From Flavobacterium sasangense DSM 21067 (GTDB lineage: Bacteria > Bacteroidota > Bacteroidia > Flavobacteriales > Flavobacteriaceae), in assembly GCF_000686885.1 (NCBI RefSeq), contig NZ_JMLU01000025.1, positions 1 to 46,317 on the forward strand: a DNA stretch of 46,317 nucleotides, in the 5' to 3' direction. The position numbers were made by a program, and so were the translations under genes. Below are positions 8,272 through 18,155 of this stretch, piece by piece (within the stretch, counting starts at the first letter, position 1; each line of letters opens with the position of its first letter). The notes below the pieces were generated by a model. The model was not told the origin of the DNA. It was given only the letters and a program-made list of their open reading frames with translations, and did not search any database.

Positions 8272-9125
8272 TAATAAAATTGTGAAAATGTTATAAAAAT
8301 TATTGAAATTATAGCAAGCAAAATTCCTAAATAGTTCCATTTAGTCATTTTTTCTTTAAAAAGTAAGATTCCCGTTAAACTTCCTAAAATAATTACGCCC
8401 ATATTCATACCTGCAAATACTGTTGACGGATTTTCGGATAAGGCTTTGTGCGCTTTTAAATAGAATAAAATATTTCCAAAATTTAAAATTCCTAGAGCCA
8501 ATCCCCAAAGTATATTTTTTGATTCTAACTTTACTTTTTGAACCAGAATTTTTCCAATTAGAAATAAAATCGAAATTATAAATGCACCACAAAAAATAAT
8601 GAATAAGGAAGTTGTAAAACTAAAATCTTTAAAAACGGCAACTTTCTTAAATAGGATGTCAATAATTCCAAATCCTAACAAAACCAATAAAGGATAAACC
8701 CAATTATCTGATTTACTTTCTGATTTTTTATTTAAGGTGAAGAATATGGCAGAAAATCCAACAATAAATCCAATAATTTTTAGTTGACTAAACGTTTCAT
8801 TAAATAAAAAGTAAGAAGCGGTTAACGGAATGAATAAAGATAATCGTTGGGCAATATCGGTTTTTACGATTCCGACTTCTTTTATTGATTTGGCTTGAAT
8901 TAAAAATACAATTGGCAATAAAATAGCTAATCCTATGAAAAGCGGATAAGGAATCGTTTTTTCTTTGAAAGTTAATTCGGGTTGGAAAGTTAAATAGGTG
9001 AGGAGTAAAGCCGAAAAATAATTAAACGTAATGATTTGAAAAATATTCAATTGAAATCGTTTGGCTACTTTTAGAAATATCCCAACCGTTACACTACAAA
9101 TTACGCTTAAAATGACAAACCACAT
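8271..9125 (-). CDS. DMT-superfamily (EamA-like) membrane transporter
   Basis: A 284-residue, very hydrophobic protein with about ten predicted membrane segments in two halves of similar size, the plan of EamA/drug-metabolite transporters. The second half contains VIILGSLTGILLFKEKMT, a common EamA-type helix ending just before the last segment. It should reside in the inner membrane and export or exchange a small metabolite; the substrate cannot be read from sequence. The ATG at 9125 is preceded by 76 bp containing the purL terminator, so it is probably a single-gene unit. No terminator hairpin is visible after it; the stop abuts the operator-like sequence of the next gene. Confidence 0.75.
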   Translation of the reverse strand: MWFVILSVICSVTVGIFLKVAKRFQLNIFQIITFNYFSALLLTYLTFQPELTFKEKTIPYPLFIGLAILLPIVFLIQAKSIKEVGIVKTDIAQRLSLFIPLTASYFLFNETFSQLKIIGFIVGFSAIFFTLNKKSESKSDNWVYPLLVLLGFGIIDILFKKVAVFKDFSFTTSLFIIFCGAFIISILFLIGKILVQKVKLESKNILWGLALGILNFGNILFYLKAHKALSENPSTVFAGMNMGVIILGSLTGILLFKEKMTKWNYLGILLAIISIIFITFSQFY

Positions 9126-9151
9126 CGTTATTTAATTTTACACAATAGTAC

Positions 9152-9184
9152 AAAAAAAGCATCTTAATTAAAAGATGCTTTTTT
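9152..9184. terminator. Intrinsic terminator after purL
   Basis: A 13-bp stem, AAAAAAGCATCTT (9153-9165) with its complement (9172-9184), has a 6-nt loop and A/T runs on both sides. It follows the purL stop at 9202 on the minus strand. Confidence 0.85.
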
Positions 9185-9201
9185 ATAAAAGTTTGGATAA
9201 A

Positions 9202-12200
9202 TTATTTTTTATTCTCAATCCATTTTCTTGCATTCACAAATGCTTCTAACCAAGGAGAAACTTCATCTTTTTGTCCACGTTCAGGATAATGTGCCCAGTT
9301 CCAAGGGAAAGTTGAACGCTCAATGTGTGGCATCATTACTAAATGTCTTCCCGTTGTATCACACATCATAGCCGTGTTGAAATCAGAACCATTTGGATTG
9401 GCTGGATATCCTTCGTAAGCGTATTTCGCTACAATATTATATTTATCTTCTGAATACGGTAATTTGAATTTTCCTTCTCCGTGTGAAATCCAAACACCTA
9501 AAGTTGTTCCTTCTAAAGTGGATAACATCACCGAATTATTCTTCTGAACTGTTACCGATGTAAAGCCACTTTCGTGTTTGTTTGAAGTATTGTGGTGCAT
9601 TTTTCCATGAACTTCGTGTTCTGGATTGATCAGTTCTAATTCCATTAATAACTGACAACCATTACAGATTCCAACTGAAAGTGTGTCTTCTCTTTTGTAG
9701 AAGTTTTTCAAAGCAGTATTGGCTTTTTCGTTGTATAAAAATGCTCCAGCCCAACCTTTAGCCGAACCTAAAACATCTGAATTAGAAAATCCTCCAACCG
9801 CTCCAATGAATTGAATGTCTTCCAAAGTTTCTCTTCCCGAAATTAAATCGGTCATGTGCACATCTTTTACATCAAATCCAGCTAAGAACATAGCATTTGC
9901 CATTTCACGTTCAGAATTACTTCCTTTTTCGCGAATGATAGCGGCTTTTGGTCTTGGTTTTGAAGCATCAATTATAGGAAGTTTTCCATCAAAATGTGAA
10001 GGGAAGGTAAATTGTAATTTTTGGTTTTTGTAATTGTCAAAACGTGCTTGCGCCATTCCGTTTTTAGATTGTTTTGAATCTAATAGGAAAGAAGTCTTGT
10101 ACCAAGTATCTCTTAAAGTCGCAATACTAAATGTTAAACTATCATCTCCGTTGATAACCGTAAACGCATCACCATCGATAGCCGAACCAATTTTGAAAAT
10201 TTCAATATTATGTTGTGCGAAAGTTGCTTCCATTTCAGCATTTGCTTGGAAAACAACTCCGATATTTTCATTAAATAAAGCTTTAACCGTATCTTTTTCT
10301 CCTAAAGAAGTCAAGTCGATTAACGCTCCTAATTTATCATCAGCAAAACACATTTCTAATAAAGTTGTGATTAAACCACCACTTCCAATATCGTGTCCAG
10401 CTTTAATTTTTCTTTCTTTGATTAAATCCTGTAAAACGTTGAATGCTTTTTTGAAGAATTCCGAGTTTTGAATGGTTGGAACATCATTTCCAATTTTATT
10501 CAACACTTGAGCGAATGAACTTCCCCCTAATTTAAACGAATCTTGCGATAAATTGATGTAGTAAATGTTTCCGCCATTTCTTTGTAAAACAGGTTCCACT
10601 ACTTTCGTAATGTTCGAACAATTTCCGGCAGCTGAAATAATAACTGTTCCTGGTGCAATTACTTCATCATTTGGATATTTTTGTTTCATCGAAAGTGAAT
10701 CTTTTCCTGTTGGAATATTGATTCCCAATTCAATAGCAAAATCAGAACATCCTTTTACTGCTTCGTATAGACGAGCGTCTTCTCCTTCATTTTTACAAGC
10801 CCACATCCAGTTAGCCGATAACGAAACCGATTGTAAACCATCTTTTAGAGGAGCCCAAACGATATTCGATAACGCTTCAGCAATAGCAGTTCTTGAACCC
10901 GCAACAGGATTTACTAAAGCTGAAATAGGTGAGTGCCCAATCGAAGTAGCAATTCCTTCTTTTCCTTTGAAATCCAATGCCATTACGCCGACATTGTTTA
11001 AAGGCAATTGTAACGGTCCAACACATTGCTGTTTGGCAACGCGTCCACCTACACAACGGTCTACTTTATTGGTCAACCAATCTTTACAAGCTACGGCTTC
11101 TAATTGTAAAACTTGACTTAAGTAGCTTCCTATATTTTCTTTTGAATATTTTAAATCTGAATAGTTAGTTGCAACGGTTTTATCCGTCATTATCGTTTTT
11201 GGCGAACTTCCGAAGAAATCTTCCAAAGCATAATCCATTGGTTTTACACCAGTTGATTTTGATTTTTCCTCCGTATTATTTAAATTTTGGAAGTCAAGAA
11301 CCCGATTTCTATATTCATCGGTAAAATATTTTTCGTTTCGGGTTTCGAATGTAAATCTATGGTCGTTGGTTACGTCACCTACTTGATACATTGGAGAACG
11401 CTCTCTGTCTGCAATTCTTTGTAAGGTTTCGATGTCTTTTTCACCAATAACCAATCCCATTCTTTCTTGCGATTCGTTTCCGATGATTTCTTTTGCTGAA
11501 AGAGTAGGGTCACCAACAGGTAATTTATCTAAATCGATTAATCCTCCCGTTTCTTCTACTAATTCTGATAAACAATTCAAATGTCCGCCTGCTCCATGAT
11601 CGTGAATGGAAACAATTGGATTGTTATCACTTTCTACCAAACCACGTATAGCATTAGCCGCACGTTTTTGCATTTCTGGATTCGAACGTTGGATAGCATT
11701 CAATTCAATTCCTGAACCAAAAGCACCTGTATCTGCAGAAGAAACTGCAGCACCGCCCATTCCAATTCTATAATTTTCTCCACCTAAAATAACAATTTTA
11801 TCGCCAGCCGTAGGTTTCTTTTTAATCGCTTGATCTAATTTTCCGTAACCAATTCCACCCGCTTGCATGATAACTTTATCGTAACCTAATTTTCTGCTTT
11901 TGGAAGCTGAGGCACTCGAAGCTTCTTCATGTTCGAAAGTTAAAATAGACCCTGTAATTAATGGTTGTCCAAATTTATTCCCAAAATCAGAAGCTCCGTT
12001 AGAAGCTTTAATTAAAATATCCATTGGTGTTTGGTACAACCAAGGTCTTTCAGTCATTCCGTTTTCCCAAGGACGCTCATTTTCTAAACGAGAATAAGAA
12101 GTCATGTAAACCGCAGTTCCCGCTAAGGGTAACGAACCTTGTCCACCTGCTAAACGGTCACGAATTTCTCCTCCAGAACCTGTTGCAGCTCCGTTGAATG

Positions 12201-12969
12201 GTTCAACTGTTGTAGGGAAGTTATGCGTTTCAGCTTTTAAAGAAAGTACCGAATCAAATTCCTTTTCTTGGTAGAAATCAGGTTTGTCAGCGCTTTTTGG
12301 AGCGAATTGTGTTACTTTCGGACCTTTTACAAAAGCTACGTTATCTTTATAAGCTGAAACAATATCGTTTGGATTGGTTTCTGATGTTTTCTTAATTAAT
12401 TTGAATAAAGAAGTTGGTTTTTCTTCTCCATCAATCACAAAAGTTCCGTTGAAAATTTTATGACGACAGTGTTCTGAATTCGCTTGTGAGAAAGCAAAAA
12501 TTTCAGAATCGGTTAATTTTCTTCCTAATTTAGTTGAAAGATTATTCAAATATTCAACTTCTTCTGGGCTTAGTGCTAAACCTTCTGATTTATTGTAAGC
12601 GTCAATATCCTCAATATCCAAAATTGGTTCTGGTTGGATATTAATCGTATAAATTTCTTGGTTTAATTCCGAATACTTTTGCGAAAGCATTGGGTCGAAA
12701 TCATTAAAATCGGCAGCTACTTTTTCAAATTCCTCAATACGAATGATGCCAGAAATTCCCATGTTTTGAGTAATTTCTACAGCATTGGTACTCCAAGGTG
12801 TAATCATAGCGGCACGTGGTCCAACAAAAAAATCCGACAATACGGATTTTTCTATTTTATGTGCGTTGCCAAAAAGCCAATTTAATTTGTTGATGTCTTC
12901 TGATGAAATCTCGTTTTGCGTTTGAACCGCAAAAACCGTGTTGGATTGGTTTCCGAAGAAATGAATCAT
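9202..12969 (-). CDS. purL: Phosphoribosylformylglycinamidine synthase, large single-chain form
   Basis: A 1255-residue enzyme of purine biosynthesis that converts FGAR to FGAM using ATP and glutamine. It is the long PurL type with synthase and glutaminase in one chain, not the split PurS/Q/L form. The synthase portion contains KAETHNFPTTVEPFNGAATGSGG and SIHDHGAGGHLNCLSEL. The C-terminal class I glutaminase domain (about 1030-1255) has nucleophile Cys1102 in GICNGCQLL, with His1215 and Glu1217 in MPHIER. A consensus promoter with exact 19-bp spacing lies upstream and a terminator downstream, so it is a single-gene unit. No purine riboswitch is apparent in the short leader. Confidence 0.97.
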   Translation of the reverse strand: MIHFFGNQSNTVFAVQTQNEISSEDINKLNWLFGNAHKIEKSVLSDFFVGPRAAMITPWSTNAVEITQNMGISGIIRIEEFEKVAADFNDFDPMLSQKYSELNQEIYTINIQPEPILDIEDIDAYNKSEGLALSPEEVEYLNNLSTKLGRKLTDSEIFAFSQANSEHCRHKIFNGTFVIDGEEKPTSLFKLIKKTSETNPNDIVSAYKDNVAFVKGPKVTQFAPKSADKPDFYQEKEFDSVLSLKAETHNFPTTVEPFNGAATGSGGEIRDRLAGGQGSLPLAGTAVYMTSYSRLENERPWENGMTERPWLYQTPMDILIKASNGASDFGNKFGQPLITGSILTFEHEEASSASASKSRKLGYDKVIMQAGGIGYGKLDQAIKKKPTAGDKIVILGGENYRIGMGGAAVSSADTGAFGSGIELNAIQRSNPEMQKRAANAIRGLVESDNNPIVSIHDHGAGGHLNCLSELVEETGGLIDLDKLPVGDPTLSAKEIIGNESQERMGLVIGEKDIETLQRIADRERSPMYQVGDVTNDHRFTFETRNEKYFTDEYRNRVLDFQNLNNTEEKSKSTGVKPMDYALEDFFGSSPKTIMTDKTVATNYSDLKYSKENIGSYLSQVLQLEAVACKDWLTNKVDRCVGGRVAKQQCVGPLQLPLNNVGVMALDFKGKEGIATSIGHSPISALVNPVAGSRTAIAEALSNIVWAPLKDGLQSVSLSANWMWACKNEGEDARLYEAVKGCSDFAIELGINIPTGKDSLSMKQKYPNDEVIAPGTVIISAAGNCSNITKVVEPVLQRNGGNIYYINLSQDSFKLGGSSFAQVLNKIGNDVPTIQNSEFFKKAFNVLQDLIKERKIKAGHDIGSGGLITTLLEMCFADDKLGALIDLTSLGEKDTVKALFNENIGVVFQANAEMEATFAQHNIEIFKIGSAIDGDAFTVINGDDSLTFSIATLRDTWYKTSFLLDSKQSKNGMAQARFDNYKNQKLQFTFPSHFDGKLPIIDASKPRPKAAIIREKGSNSEREMANAMFLAGFDVKDVHMTDLISGRETLEDIQFIGAVGGFSNSDVLGSAKGWAGAFLYNEKANTALKNFYKREDTLSVGICNGCQLLMELELINPEHEVHGKMHHNTSNKHESGFTSVTVQKNNSVMLSTLEGTTLGVWISHGEGKFKLPYSEDKYNIVAKYAYEGYPANPNGSDFNTAMMCDTTGRHLVMMPHIERSTFPWNWAHYPERGQKDEVSPWLEAFVNARKWIENKK

Positions 12970-13003
12970 TGTATGTAGTTGTTTGTGTTGTTGTTTGAAA
13001 GTG

Positions 13004-13033
13004 CAAATTTATTCTAAAAAAAATAACAATCAA
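13004..13033 (-). promoter_or_regulatory. purL promoter
   Basis: On the minus strand TTG (13033-13031), 19 bp, then TAAATTTG (13011-13004) form a full Bacteroidetes promoter. The -7 element lies 34 bp upstream of the purL ATG. Confidence 0.75.
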
Positions 13034-13053
13034 AATAATATGACTACTTTAAG

Positions 13054-14589
13054 TTAATCAAATGTAGTCCAGTTGTAAGCGCCCATATCAGTAGCGCCAC
13101 TTCTTAAATTATTTAAAATATCATTAAAAGTTGAATAAGTGTTATCTGCAGTTCCTTTAGCTGCTGAATCTTCACCAATAATTAATTCATTATTTCTAGC
13201 GTCTTTAAAATCAGGATTATTATTTGTTGAATTTCTAGCAATCAAACAAGTATCAAACAATGCGGTATTTGAAAAATCATAGAGCGGATTATTCGTAAAT
13301 TGATTACTAAAATCAGCAAATTTGATTAAACAATGATCAAAATTGTAATTAAAAGTGGATCCTCTTTTCTTTAAACTAATTGCTAAATTAGAACTTCCAT
13401 AAATTATACAATTCTTGAAGTTAGCTTTTGTTAAAGGTTCAATAATGTCACCGGTGTCGGACTGAATATAATCATCTAATAAAACTGCGGTTTGCGTTGG
13501 ACTCGGCCAATAATTTGCAAATGTACAATGTGTAAATTCATAACTTCCACCATAACTTCCTGCAAATGAAATTTGGCCACAATTATTAATAACAACATTT
13601 CTTCCTTCTATATTTCCATCTCGGGCTAAAATACCCACATTTGAACAATTATAAATTTGAGTATTTTCTAGATCTAAAGTTGGAGTAGAAGTTCCATCAT
13701 TTCCTGAAACTAAAATTCCGACAGTAGCATTTTTGATGGTTAAATTAGAAAATTGATTATTGGTACTTCCTTGCGTTAACCAAATGGTTCCCCATTGACC
13801 CGGAACTTCTGAAAAATCGGGCTCTAAACGATCACCTTCAAAGATAACTTCGTTTTCTAGAGCTTCAGTAGTTGAGGAGCTACCATTTACATGAATGGAA
13901 GCATTATTAGCAACAATCAATCCTGATTCGGCATGAAAATGCACTCTTGCTCCTGCATCTACAACAAGTGTTTTATTAGATGGAACAGCGGCATAACCAT
14001 AAACTACATAAGGTTTGGTATTGGTCCAATGCAATTCGTTTCCGTTCGTTGGGTCAGCTTCGTCTAAGTAAAATCCGTAAATTTCATCATCACCAATAGG
14101 TAATGTTTCGGTGGTTCCATCAGAAAAACGTTGAGGGTATAAGAAAATCGCATCTTGAATTAATGTCACTAATTCCACTTTTTGAGTGCTTGGACCTTCT
14201 CCAAATAAAATTTGGTCCGTATATAAAAAATCGGTAGGATTAGCATCGGCAACATCTGCAGTAACAGAAATGAAAACATACATGCTGTCTTTTGCTAATA
14301 TTTCCACATTTTCAAATACTTGACCTGCCATTCCATCTACCATTAATCGGTATTTTGAATTTACTCCATTGGCTAATTTAACGGACGGAATTGAGATATT
14401 TTTATCACTTCTATTGTACACTTTTAGAGTATAAGTGCTGGAACCTATATTTGTAAAAACAGTATCTAAATACACCGTATCTTTTGAAAATCGTAAACCT
14501 CCTGTTTTAGATTCAAAATCAAAATCGTTTCGGCAAGAAGTTAATGAAACGGCAAATCCTATAAGTAATAAAAGTAAATAACGACGCAT
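13054..14589 (-). CDS. Lipoprotein with right-handed parallel beta-helix repeats
   Basis: A 511-residue protein with a lipoprotein signal (MRRYLLLLLIGFAVSLTSC; lipobox Cys19). An immunoglobulin-like segment with FSKDTVYLDTVFTNIGSSTY follows at about 30-110. From about residue 220 there are short repeats rich in Asn, Gly and aliphatic residues (for example TIKNATVGILVSGNDG and NTQIYNCSNVGILARDG), typical of pectate-lyase-like beta-helices. It should be anchored in a membrane, probably facing the periplasm or surface. No catalytic residues are recognisable and the family function is unknown. It is divergent from the menaquinone genes across 226 bp; no clear terminator follows it. Confidence 0.7.
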   Translation of the reverse strand: MRRYLLLLLIGFAVSLTSCRNDFDFESKTGGLRFSKDTVYLDTVFTNIGSSTYTLKVYNRSDKNISIPSVKLANGVNSKYRLMVDGMAGQVFENVEILAKDSMYVFISVTADVADANPTDFLYTDQILFGEGPSTQKVELVTLIQDAIFLYPQRFSDGTTETLPIGDDEIYGFYLDEADPTNGNELHWTNTKPYVVYGYAAVPSNKTLVVDAGARVHFHAESGLIVANNASIHVNGSSSTTEALENEVIFEGDRLEPDFSEVPGQWGTIWLTQGSTNNQFSNLTIKNATVGILVSGNDGTSTPTLDLENTQIYNCSNVGILARDGNIEGRNVVINNCGQISFAGSYGGSYEFTHCTFANYWPSPTQTAVLLDDYIQSDTGDIIEPLTKANFKNCIIYGSSNLAISLKKRGSTFNYNFDHCLIKFADFSNQFTNNPLYDFSNTALFDTCLIARNSTNNNPDFKDARNNELIIGEDSAAKGTADNTYSTFNDILNNLRSGATDMGAYNWTTFD

Positions 14590-14769
14590 GTATAGTTAAT
14601 TTTGGTAAATGTAATTATTAATTTTAAATCTGTAAAAACAAAATGTGTTTAAAATTCATATGAAAATATTTATTGATTTTTATAGGTCATAAGCAATCAC
14701 CTTTTATTAATAAGTGTTTGCAAGCAAACGATTTGTTAGTGGTGATTTCTTACTAAAACGTTAAATCAG

Positions 14770-14800
14770 TTGAAATATTCTATTCGGAATGCTTAATTTT
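14770..14800 (+). promoter_or_regulatory. Probable promoter of the thioesterase-menF pair
   Basis: TTG (14770-14772), 20 bp, TAATTTTA (14793-14800) is a near match to TTG-N19-TAnnTTTG. An in-frame ATG at 14789 would lie on this -7 element, which argues for translation starting at 14816 or 14819. Confidence 0.45.
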
Positions 14801-14815
14801 ACAAAAAATAAAGTT

Positions 14816-15241
14816 ATGATGTTTGATAGAGAAAAAATGTTGCAATTGTGTAACGATTGGAGCGAAAATACTTTAATGAATACCTTAGAAATCGTTTACA
14901 CCGATGCTGGGGAAGATTTTTTAACCGCTACAATGCCAGTAAATCCAAGAGTACATCAACCAATGGGATTATTGCATGGTGGAGCTTCTGTTGCGCTTGC
15001 AGAAAGTGTTGGAAGTGCCGCTTCTTTAATGTTTGTAAATCCAGAAAAACAAGAAGTGCGCGGTATCGAAATTTCAGCAAATCATTTGAAGAGCAAGCGT
15101 GAAGGAATGGTAACAGCTACGGCTAAAATCATTCACAAAGGAGCTAGTTTGCATTTATGGGAAATTAGAATTGTAGACGAAGAAGGAAAGTTAATTTCGC
15201 TTTGTAAATTAACCAATATGGTATTATCGAGAAGACAATAA
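14816..15241 (+). CDS. menI: Hotdog-fold thioesterase, probable DHNA-CoA hydrolase
   Basis: A PaaI/YbgC-type hotdog protein of 141 residues from the preferred ATG at 14816. The signature helix HQPMGLLHGGASVALAESVG carries the expected catalytic acidic residue (Glu in ALAES) and the HGG turn. It would hydrolyse 1,4-dihydroxy-2-naphthoyl-CoA in menaquinone synthesis. This assignment rests on the next gene, an isochorismate synthase whose ATG shares one base with this stop (TAATG), implying translational coupling. The frame extends to an ATG at 14789, but that codon lies on the likely -7 element. Other acyl-CoA thioesterase activities remain possible from sequence alone. Confidence 0.85.
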   Translation: MMFDREKMLQLCNDWSENTLMNTLEIVYTDAGEDFLTATMPVNPRVHQPMGLLHGGASVALAESVGSAASLMFVNPEKQEVRGIEISANHLKSKREGMVTATAKIIHKGASLHLWEIRIVDEEGKLISLCKLTNMVLSRRQ

Positions 15242-16275
15242 TGCAAGTTTTTGAGGAAATAAATACACTTTTATCAGCACAAAATCCCTTTGTTTGCTAT
15301 GTAAAACCAAATGAATCTATTTGGAATCTACTTGGACAACAAAACGATGAAATCATCGAATTTTCCAATCAAGCTGGATTTGTTTTTATGCCTTTTCATG
15401 AAGGAAAACAAGTGGTAATTCCGTTTGAAGGCAATAAGTTTTCGCAAGGAAATTTTGAAAATTTAGAGCAAAAAACTGCTGAAAATTTTACTTCTGAAAG
15501 TAATCAAAAAGAGGATTTTGAAGATTTAGTTTTCAAAGGAGTTTCGGCTATTCAAAAAGGCGAATTTGATAAAGTAGTTTTGTCTCGAAAATTGATTTTG
15601 AAGGAACAAATCGCTATTGTTGAAACCTTTCAGAACTTGATTCCGAGCTATCCAACGGCTTTTCGCTATTTGTTTTTTCATCCGAAAGTTGGTTTGTGGA
15701 TGGGAGCAACGCCAGAACAATTGGTAAAAATCAATCAAAATCAGTTTGAAACGGTGGCTTTGGCGGGAACGCAATTGCATTCAGAAAACGTAATTTGGGC
15801 AACCAAAGAAATTGAAGAACAACAATTTGTAACCGATTTCATAGTAACTAAAGTAAAAGATAAAGTAATTAAACTTATAGTTTCTGATGCTAAAACAGTT
15901 AAAGCTGCCAATTTAGTACATTTAAAATCATTTATTTCAGGTGAATTAACTTCTGATTTTCAAGCGAATGATTTGATTAAGGCGTTACATCCAACACCAG
16001 CGGTTTGTGGTTTACCCAAAGAACAAGCGATTGATTTTATTCTGAAAAATGAAGGTTATAATCGAAAATATTACGCCGGTTTTTTAGGTGAATACAATAA
16101 AAACAATCAAACCGATTTATTCGTAAATTTACGCTGTTTAGAAGTGGAGAATGATGTTGTAACTATTTACGTAGGTTGTGGCATCACAAAAGACAGCAAT
16201 CCTGAAAAGGAATTTATTGAAACGGAAAACAAATCGATAACCATGCGAAATGTTTTAGTTGCGAAACACTTTTAA
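15241..16275 (+). CDS. menF: Isochorismate synthase (chorismate-binding enzyme)
   Basis: A 344-residue member of the chorismate-utilising family, predicted to isomerise chorismate to isochorismate, the entry step of menaquinone synthesis. Family motifs are present: KVVLSRKLIL, LWMGATPEQLVK, TVALAGTQ, the LHPTPAVCGLPKEQA signature, YYAGFLGEY and the magnesium-binding C-terminus FIETENKS. The protein is somewhat shorter than E. coli MenF, as is common in Bacteroidetes. The start overlaps the stop of the thioesterase gene by one base. An entC-type role in siderophore synthesis is the alternative, but no siderophore genes are nearby. Confidence 0.9.
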   Translation: MQVFEEINTLLSAQNPFVCYVKPNESIWNLLGQQNDEIIEFSNQAGFVFMPFHEGKQVVIPFEGNKFSQGNFENLEQKTAENFTSESNQKEDFEDLVFKGVSAIQKGEFDKVVLSRKLILKEQIAIVETFQNLIPSYPTAFRYLFFHPKVGLWMGATPEQLVKINQNQFETVALAGTQLHSENVIWATKEIEEQQFVTDFIVTKVKDKVIKLIVSDAKTVKAANLVHLKSFISGELTSDFQANDLIKALHPTPAVCGLPKEQAIDFILKNEGYNRKYYAGFLGEYNKNNQTDLFVNLRCLEVENDVVTIYVGCGITKDSNPEKEFIETENKSITMRNVLVAKHF

Positions 16276-16305
16276 ACTCTTAAACGATAAACTTATAAAC
16301 TAAAA

Positions 16306-17022
16306 ATGAAATTAGACATATTAGCTTTTGGAGCGCATCCAGACGATGTAGAATTAGGTTGTAGCGGCACCATTGCCAAAGAAGTTAGCCTTGGTAAGAA
16401 AGTCGGGATTATCGATTTAACTCGTGGCGAACTTGGTACACGTGGTTCAGTTGAAATTCGTAATTCAGAATCGGCTAAGGCTTCTGAGATTTTAGGTGTT
16501 GTGGTGCGTGAGAATTTAGATATGCGCGATGGTTTTTTCGTAAACGATGAAGCACATCAATTGAAAGTGATTGAAATGATTCGTAAATACCGTCCAGAAA
16601 TTGTGTTATGCAATGCGATTACTGATAGACATATTGACCACGGAAAAGGAAGTAAATTGGTAAGCGATGCTTGTTTTTTATCAGGTTTACGCCAAATTAA
16701 AACCGAGTTGAATGGCGAAGCTCAAGAAGCGTGGCGTCCAAAAGTAGTGTACCATTACATCCAATGGCAAAATATTAAACCTGATTTTGTGGTGGATATT
16801 TCTGAATTTATGGATAAAAAAATGGATTCTGTGTTGGCTTATGGTTCTCAGTTTTATGATCCAAATTCAAAAGAACCGGTTTCACCAATTACTTCAAAAA
16901 ACTTTTTAGATAGCATAAATTACCGCGCTCAAGACCTTGGAAGGCTAGTAGGAGTAGATTATGCAGAAGGTTTTACTACCGAAAGATATTTGGCTGTCAA
17001 TAGCTTAGGAGATTTGAAATAA
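16306..17022 (+). CDS. bshB1: N-acetyl-alpha-D-glucosaminyl L-malate deacetylase (bacillithiol)
   Basis: A 238-residue zinc deacetylase of the PIG-L/LmbE family that removes acetate from GlcNAc-malate during bacillithiol synthesis. The metal-binding motif AHPDD (10-14) is intact, giving His11 and Asp14, with the third ligand probably His112 in RHIDHGKGS. Characteristic BshB1 features are DLTRGELGTRG and the C-terminal GVDYAEGF segment. It follows menF after 30 bp and may be cotranscribed. Bacillithiol is the expected low-molecular-weight thiol in Flavobacteria, which fits. Confidence 0.92.
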   Translation: MKLDILAFGAHPDDVELGCSGTIAKEVSLGKKVGIIDLTRGELGTRGSVEIRNSESAKASEILGVVVRENLDMRDGFFVNDEAHQLKVIEMIRKYRPEIVLCNAITDRHIDHGKGSKLVSDACFLSGLRQIKTELNGEAQEAWRPKVVYHYIQWQNIKPDFVVDISEFMDKKMDSVLAYGSQFYDPNSKEPVSPITSKNFLDSINYRAQDLGRLVGVDYAEGFTTERYLAVNSLGDLK

Positions 17023-17050
17023 AATTGTAGTAAAAAAGTAAAAAAAATCT

Positions 17051-17080
17051 TTGCAAGATAGAAGTAAACCCCTATATTTG
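17051..17080 (+). promoter_or_regulatory. tRNA-His promoter
   Basis: TTG (17051-17053), exactly 19 bp, TATATTTG (17073-17080) followed by C is a textbook Bacteroidetes promoter 16 bp before the tRNA. Confidence 0.85.
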
Positions 17081-17096
17081 CACTCGCAAAACAAAT

Positions 17097-17171
<75 letters not shown>

Positions 17172-17182
17172 CTTAACATTGG

Positions 17183-17208
17183 AAAGCCCTGAAGTAATTC
17201 AGGGCTTT
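17183..17208. terminator. Terminator shared by tRNA-His and the convergent SIMPL-like gene
   Basis: An 11-bp perfect stem (17183-17193 with 17198-17208, core AGCCCTGAA) has a GTAA loop and a T-run on the plus side. It ends the tRNA transcript and may also serve the minus-strand gene ending at 17229. Confidence 0.85.
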
Positions 17209-17228
17209 TTTTATTCTACAAACTTTCC

Positions 17229-18155
17229 TTAAATCGAAGTATCAATTTTATACGTCATCGTAAGCGTCAACACATATTGAATACCAACTTCCGTTTGGTT
17301 GGGATTGATGACTTTGTCAAAACCAGCACTGGAAATTCCGTCGTAGTAGAAGGTTTTGTTTTTTCGGGCGATTTTCTTTAGGTATTGGTTGCGGTTGTTG
17401 TAATTGGTTTCAATTTCTGCCGATTCAAAAGCTTGGTACATTTTGTATTGTGTTTTTGGGAAAACCGTTGCAAATTCTTCAGTAGCGCTTGGTGTTCCAA
17501 TTACTCGCTTTCCAAACGATTTCATGTATCTGATTTTTTTTGCTTCGGCTAAAACCAAAGCTTCATCAAAAAGCGAATTGTGAATCGCATTGGTATCATT
17601 ATTAAAATATTCGACTTTTATAATATCGTGAATTTCAAAATCGGAAGCTATCGCAATTAATTTTTCCAAACTATTGGCATTGGAAGTCGTAATAATGATG
17701 TTCTTTTTAATTTCAAAACCCTTGTCAATTTGCTGCGCGGTTTCTAAATTAGCATTGAAATCATAAATTTTGGTTTGCGAAATAAAATCGATGTAACAGT
17801 TTTCTTTTTTGATTCCCAACGCTTTAATTTTGTCTAAAAAGCCATCAATTCGGGTATTTATTTTTTTACTGCAACCTGAAACCGTTCCATCTTCTTGATT
17901 TAATCCCAGTGTAATGACAAATCCGTCGGCTTTTTTATTAAGTAGCATTTTTACAGTAACGGTTAAATGATTGTCGTTGATAGAAACAACTGTGTTATTG
18001 GGCAAAACATTCTGATTGTAATTGTTCTCGTTGTAGCGATTATTTCCATAAATTTGATTTCCGCTAATTTGAGCTTGAGCCACACTAAAAGTCAATACTA
18101 AAGCTAAAATAATCCAGTTAATTTTTCCGTTTAAATAAGATACTTGTGTTTTCAT
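17229..18155 (-). CDS. Secreted SIMPL-domain (DUF541-like) protein
   Basis: A 308-residue protein with a hydrophobic signal near the N-terminus (about residues 13-29, ending SVAQAQ). The middle resembles SIMPL/DUF541 proteins: KADGFVITLGLNQEDGTV, then a helix CSKKINTRIDGFLDKIKALGI, FEIKKNIIITTSNANSLEKL and a KVEYFNNDTNAIHNSLFDEALVLAEAKK helix. Family members sit in the periplasm or outer membrane and their biochemical role is poorly defined. It is divergent from a two-gene unit of unknown function (18316-19759), which may act with it. The domain call is by pattern and moderately sure. Confidence 0.6.
   Translation of the reverse strand: MKTQVSYLNGKINWIILALVLTFSVAQAQISGNQIYGNNRYNENNYNQNVLPNNTVVSINDNHLTVTVKMLLNKKADGFVITLGLNQEDGTVSGCSKKINTRIDGFLDKIKALGIKKENCYIDFISQTKIYDFNANLETAQQIDKGFEIKKNIIITTSNANSLEKLIAIASDFEIHDIIKVEYFNNDTNAIHNSLFDEALVLAEAKKIRYMKSFGKRVIGTPSATEEFATVFPKTQYKMYQAFESAEIETNYNNRNQYLKKIARKNKTFYYDGISSAGFDKVINPNQTEVGIQYVLTLTMTYKIDTSI

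Noticed and set aside
10565..11116. 183-codon open frame on the plus strand inside purL
   Set aside because: It is antisense to a well-conserved purL region, has no recognisable domain, and is explained by codon bias of the real gene.
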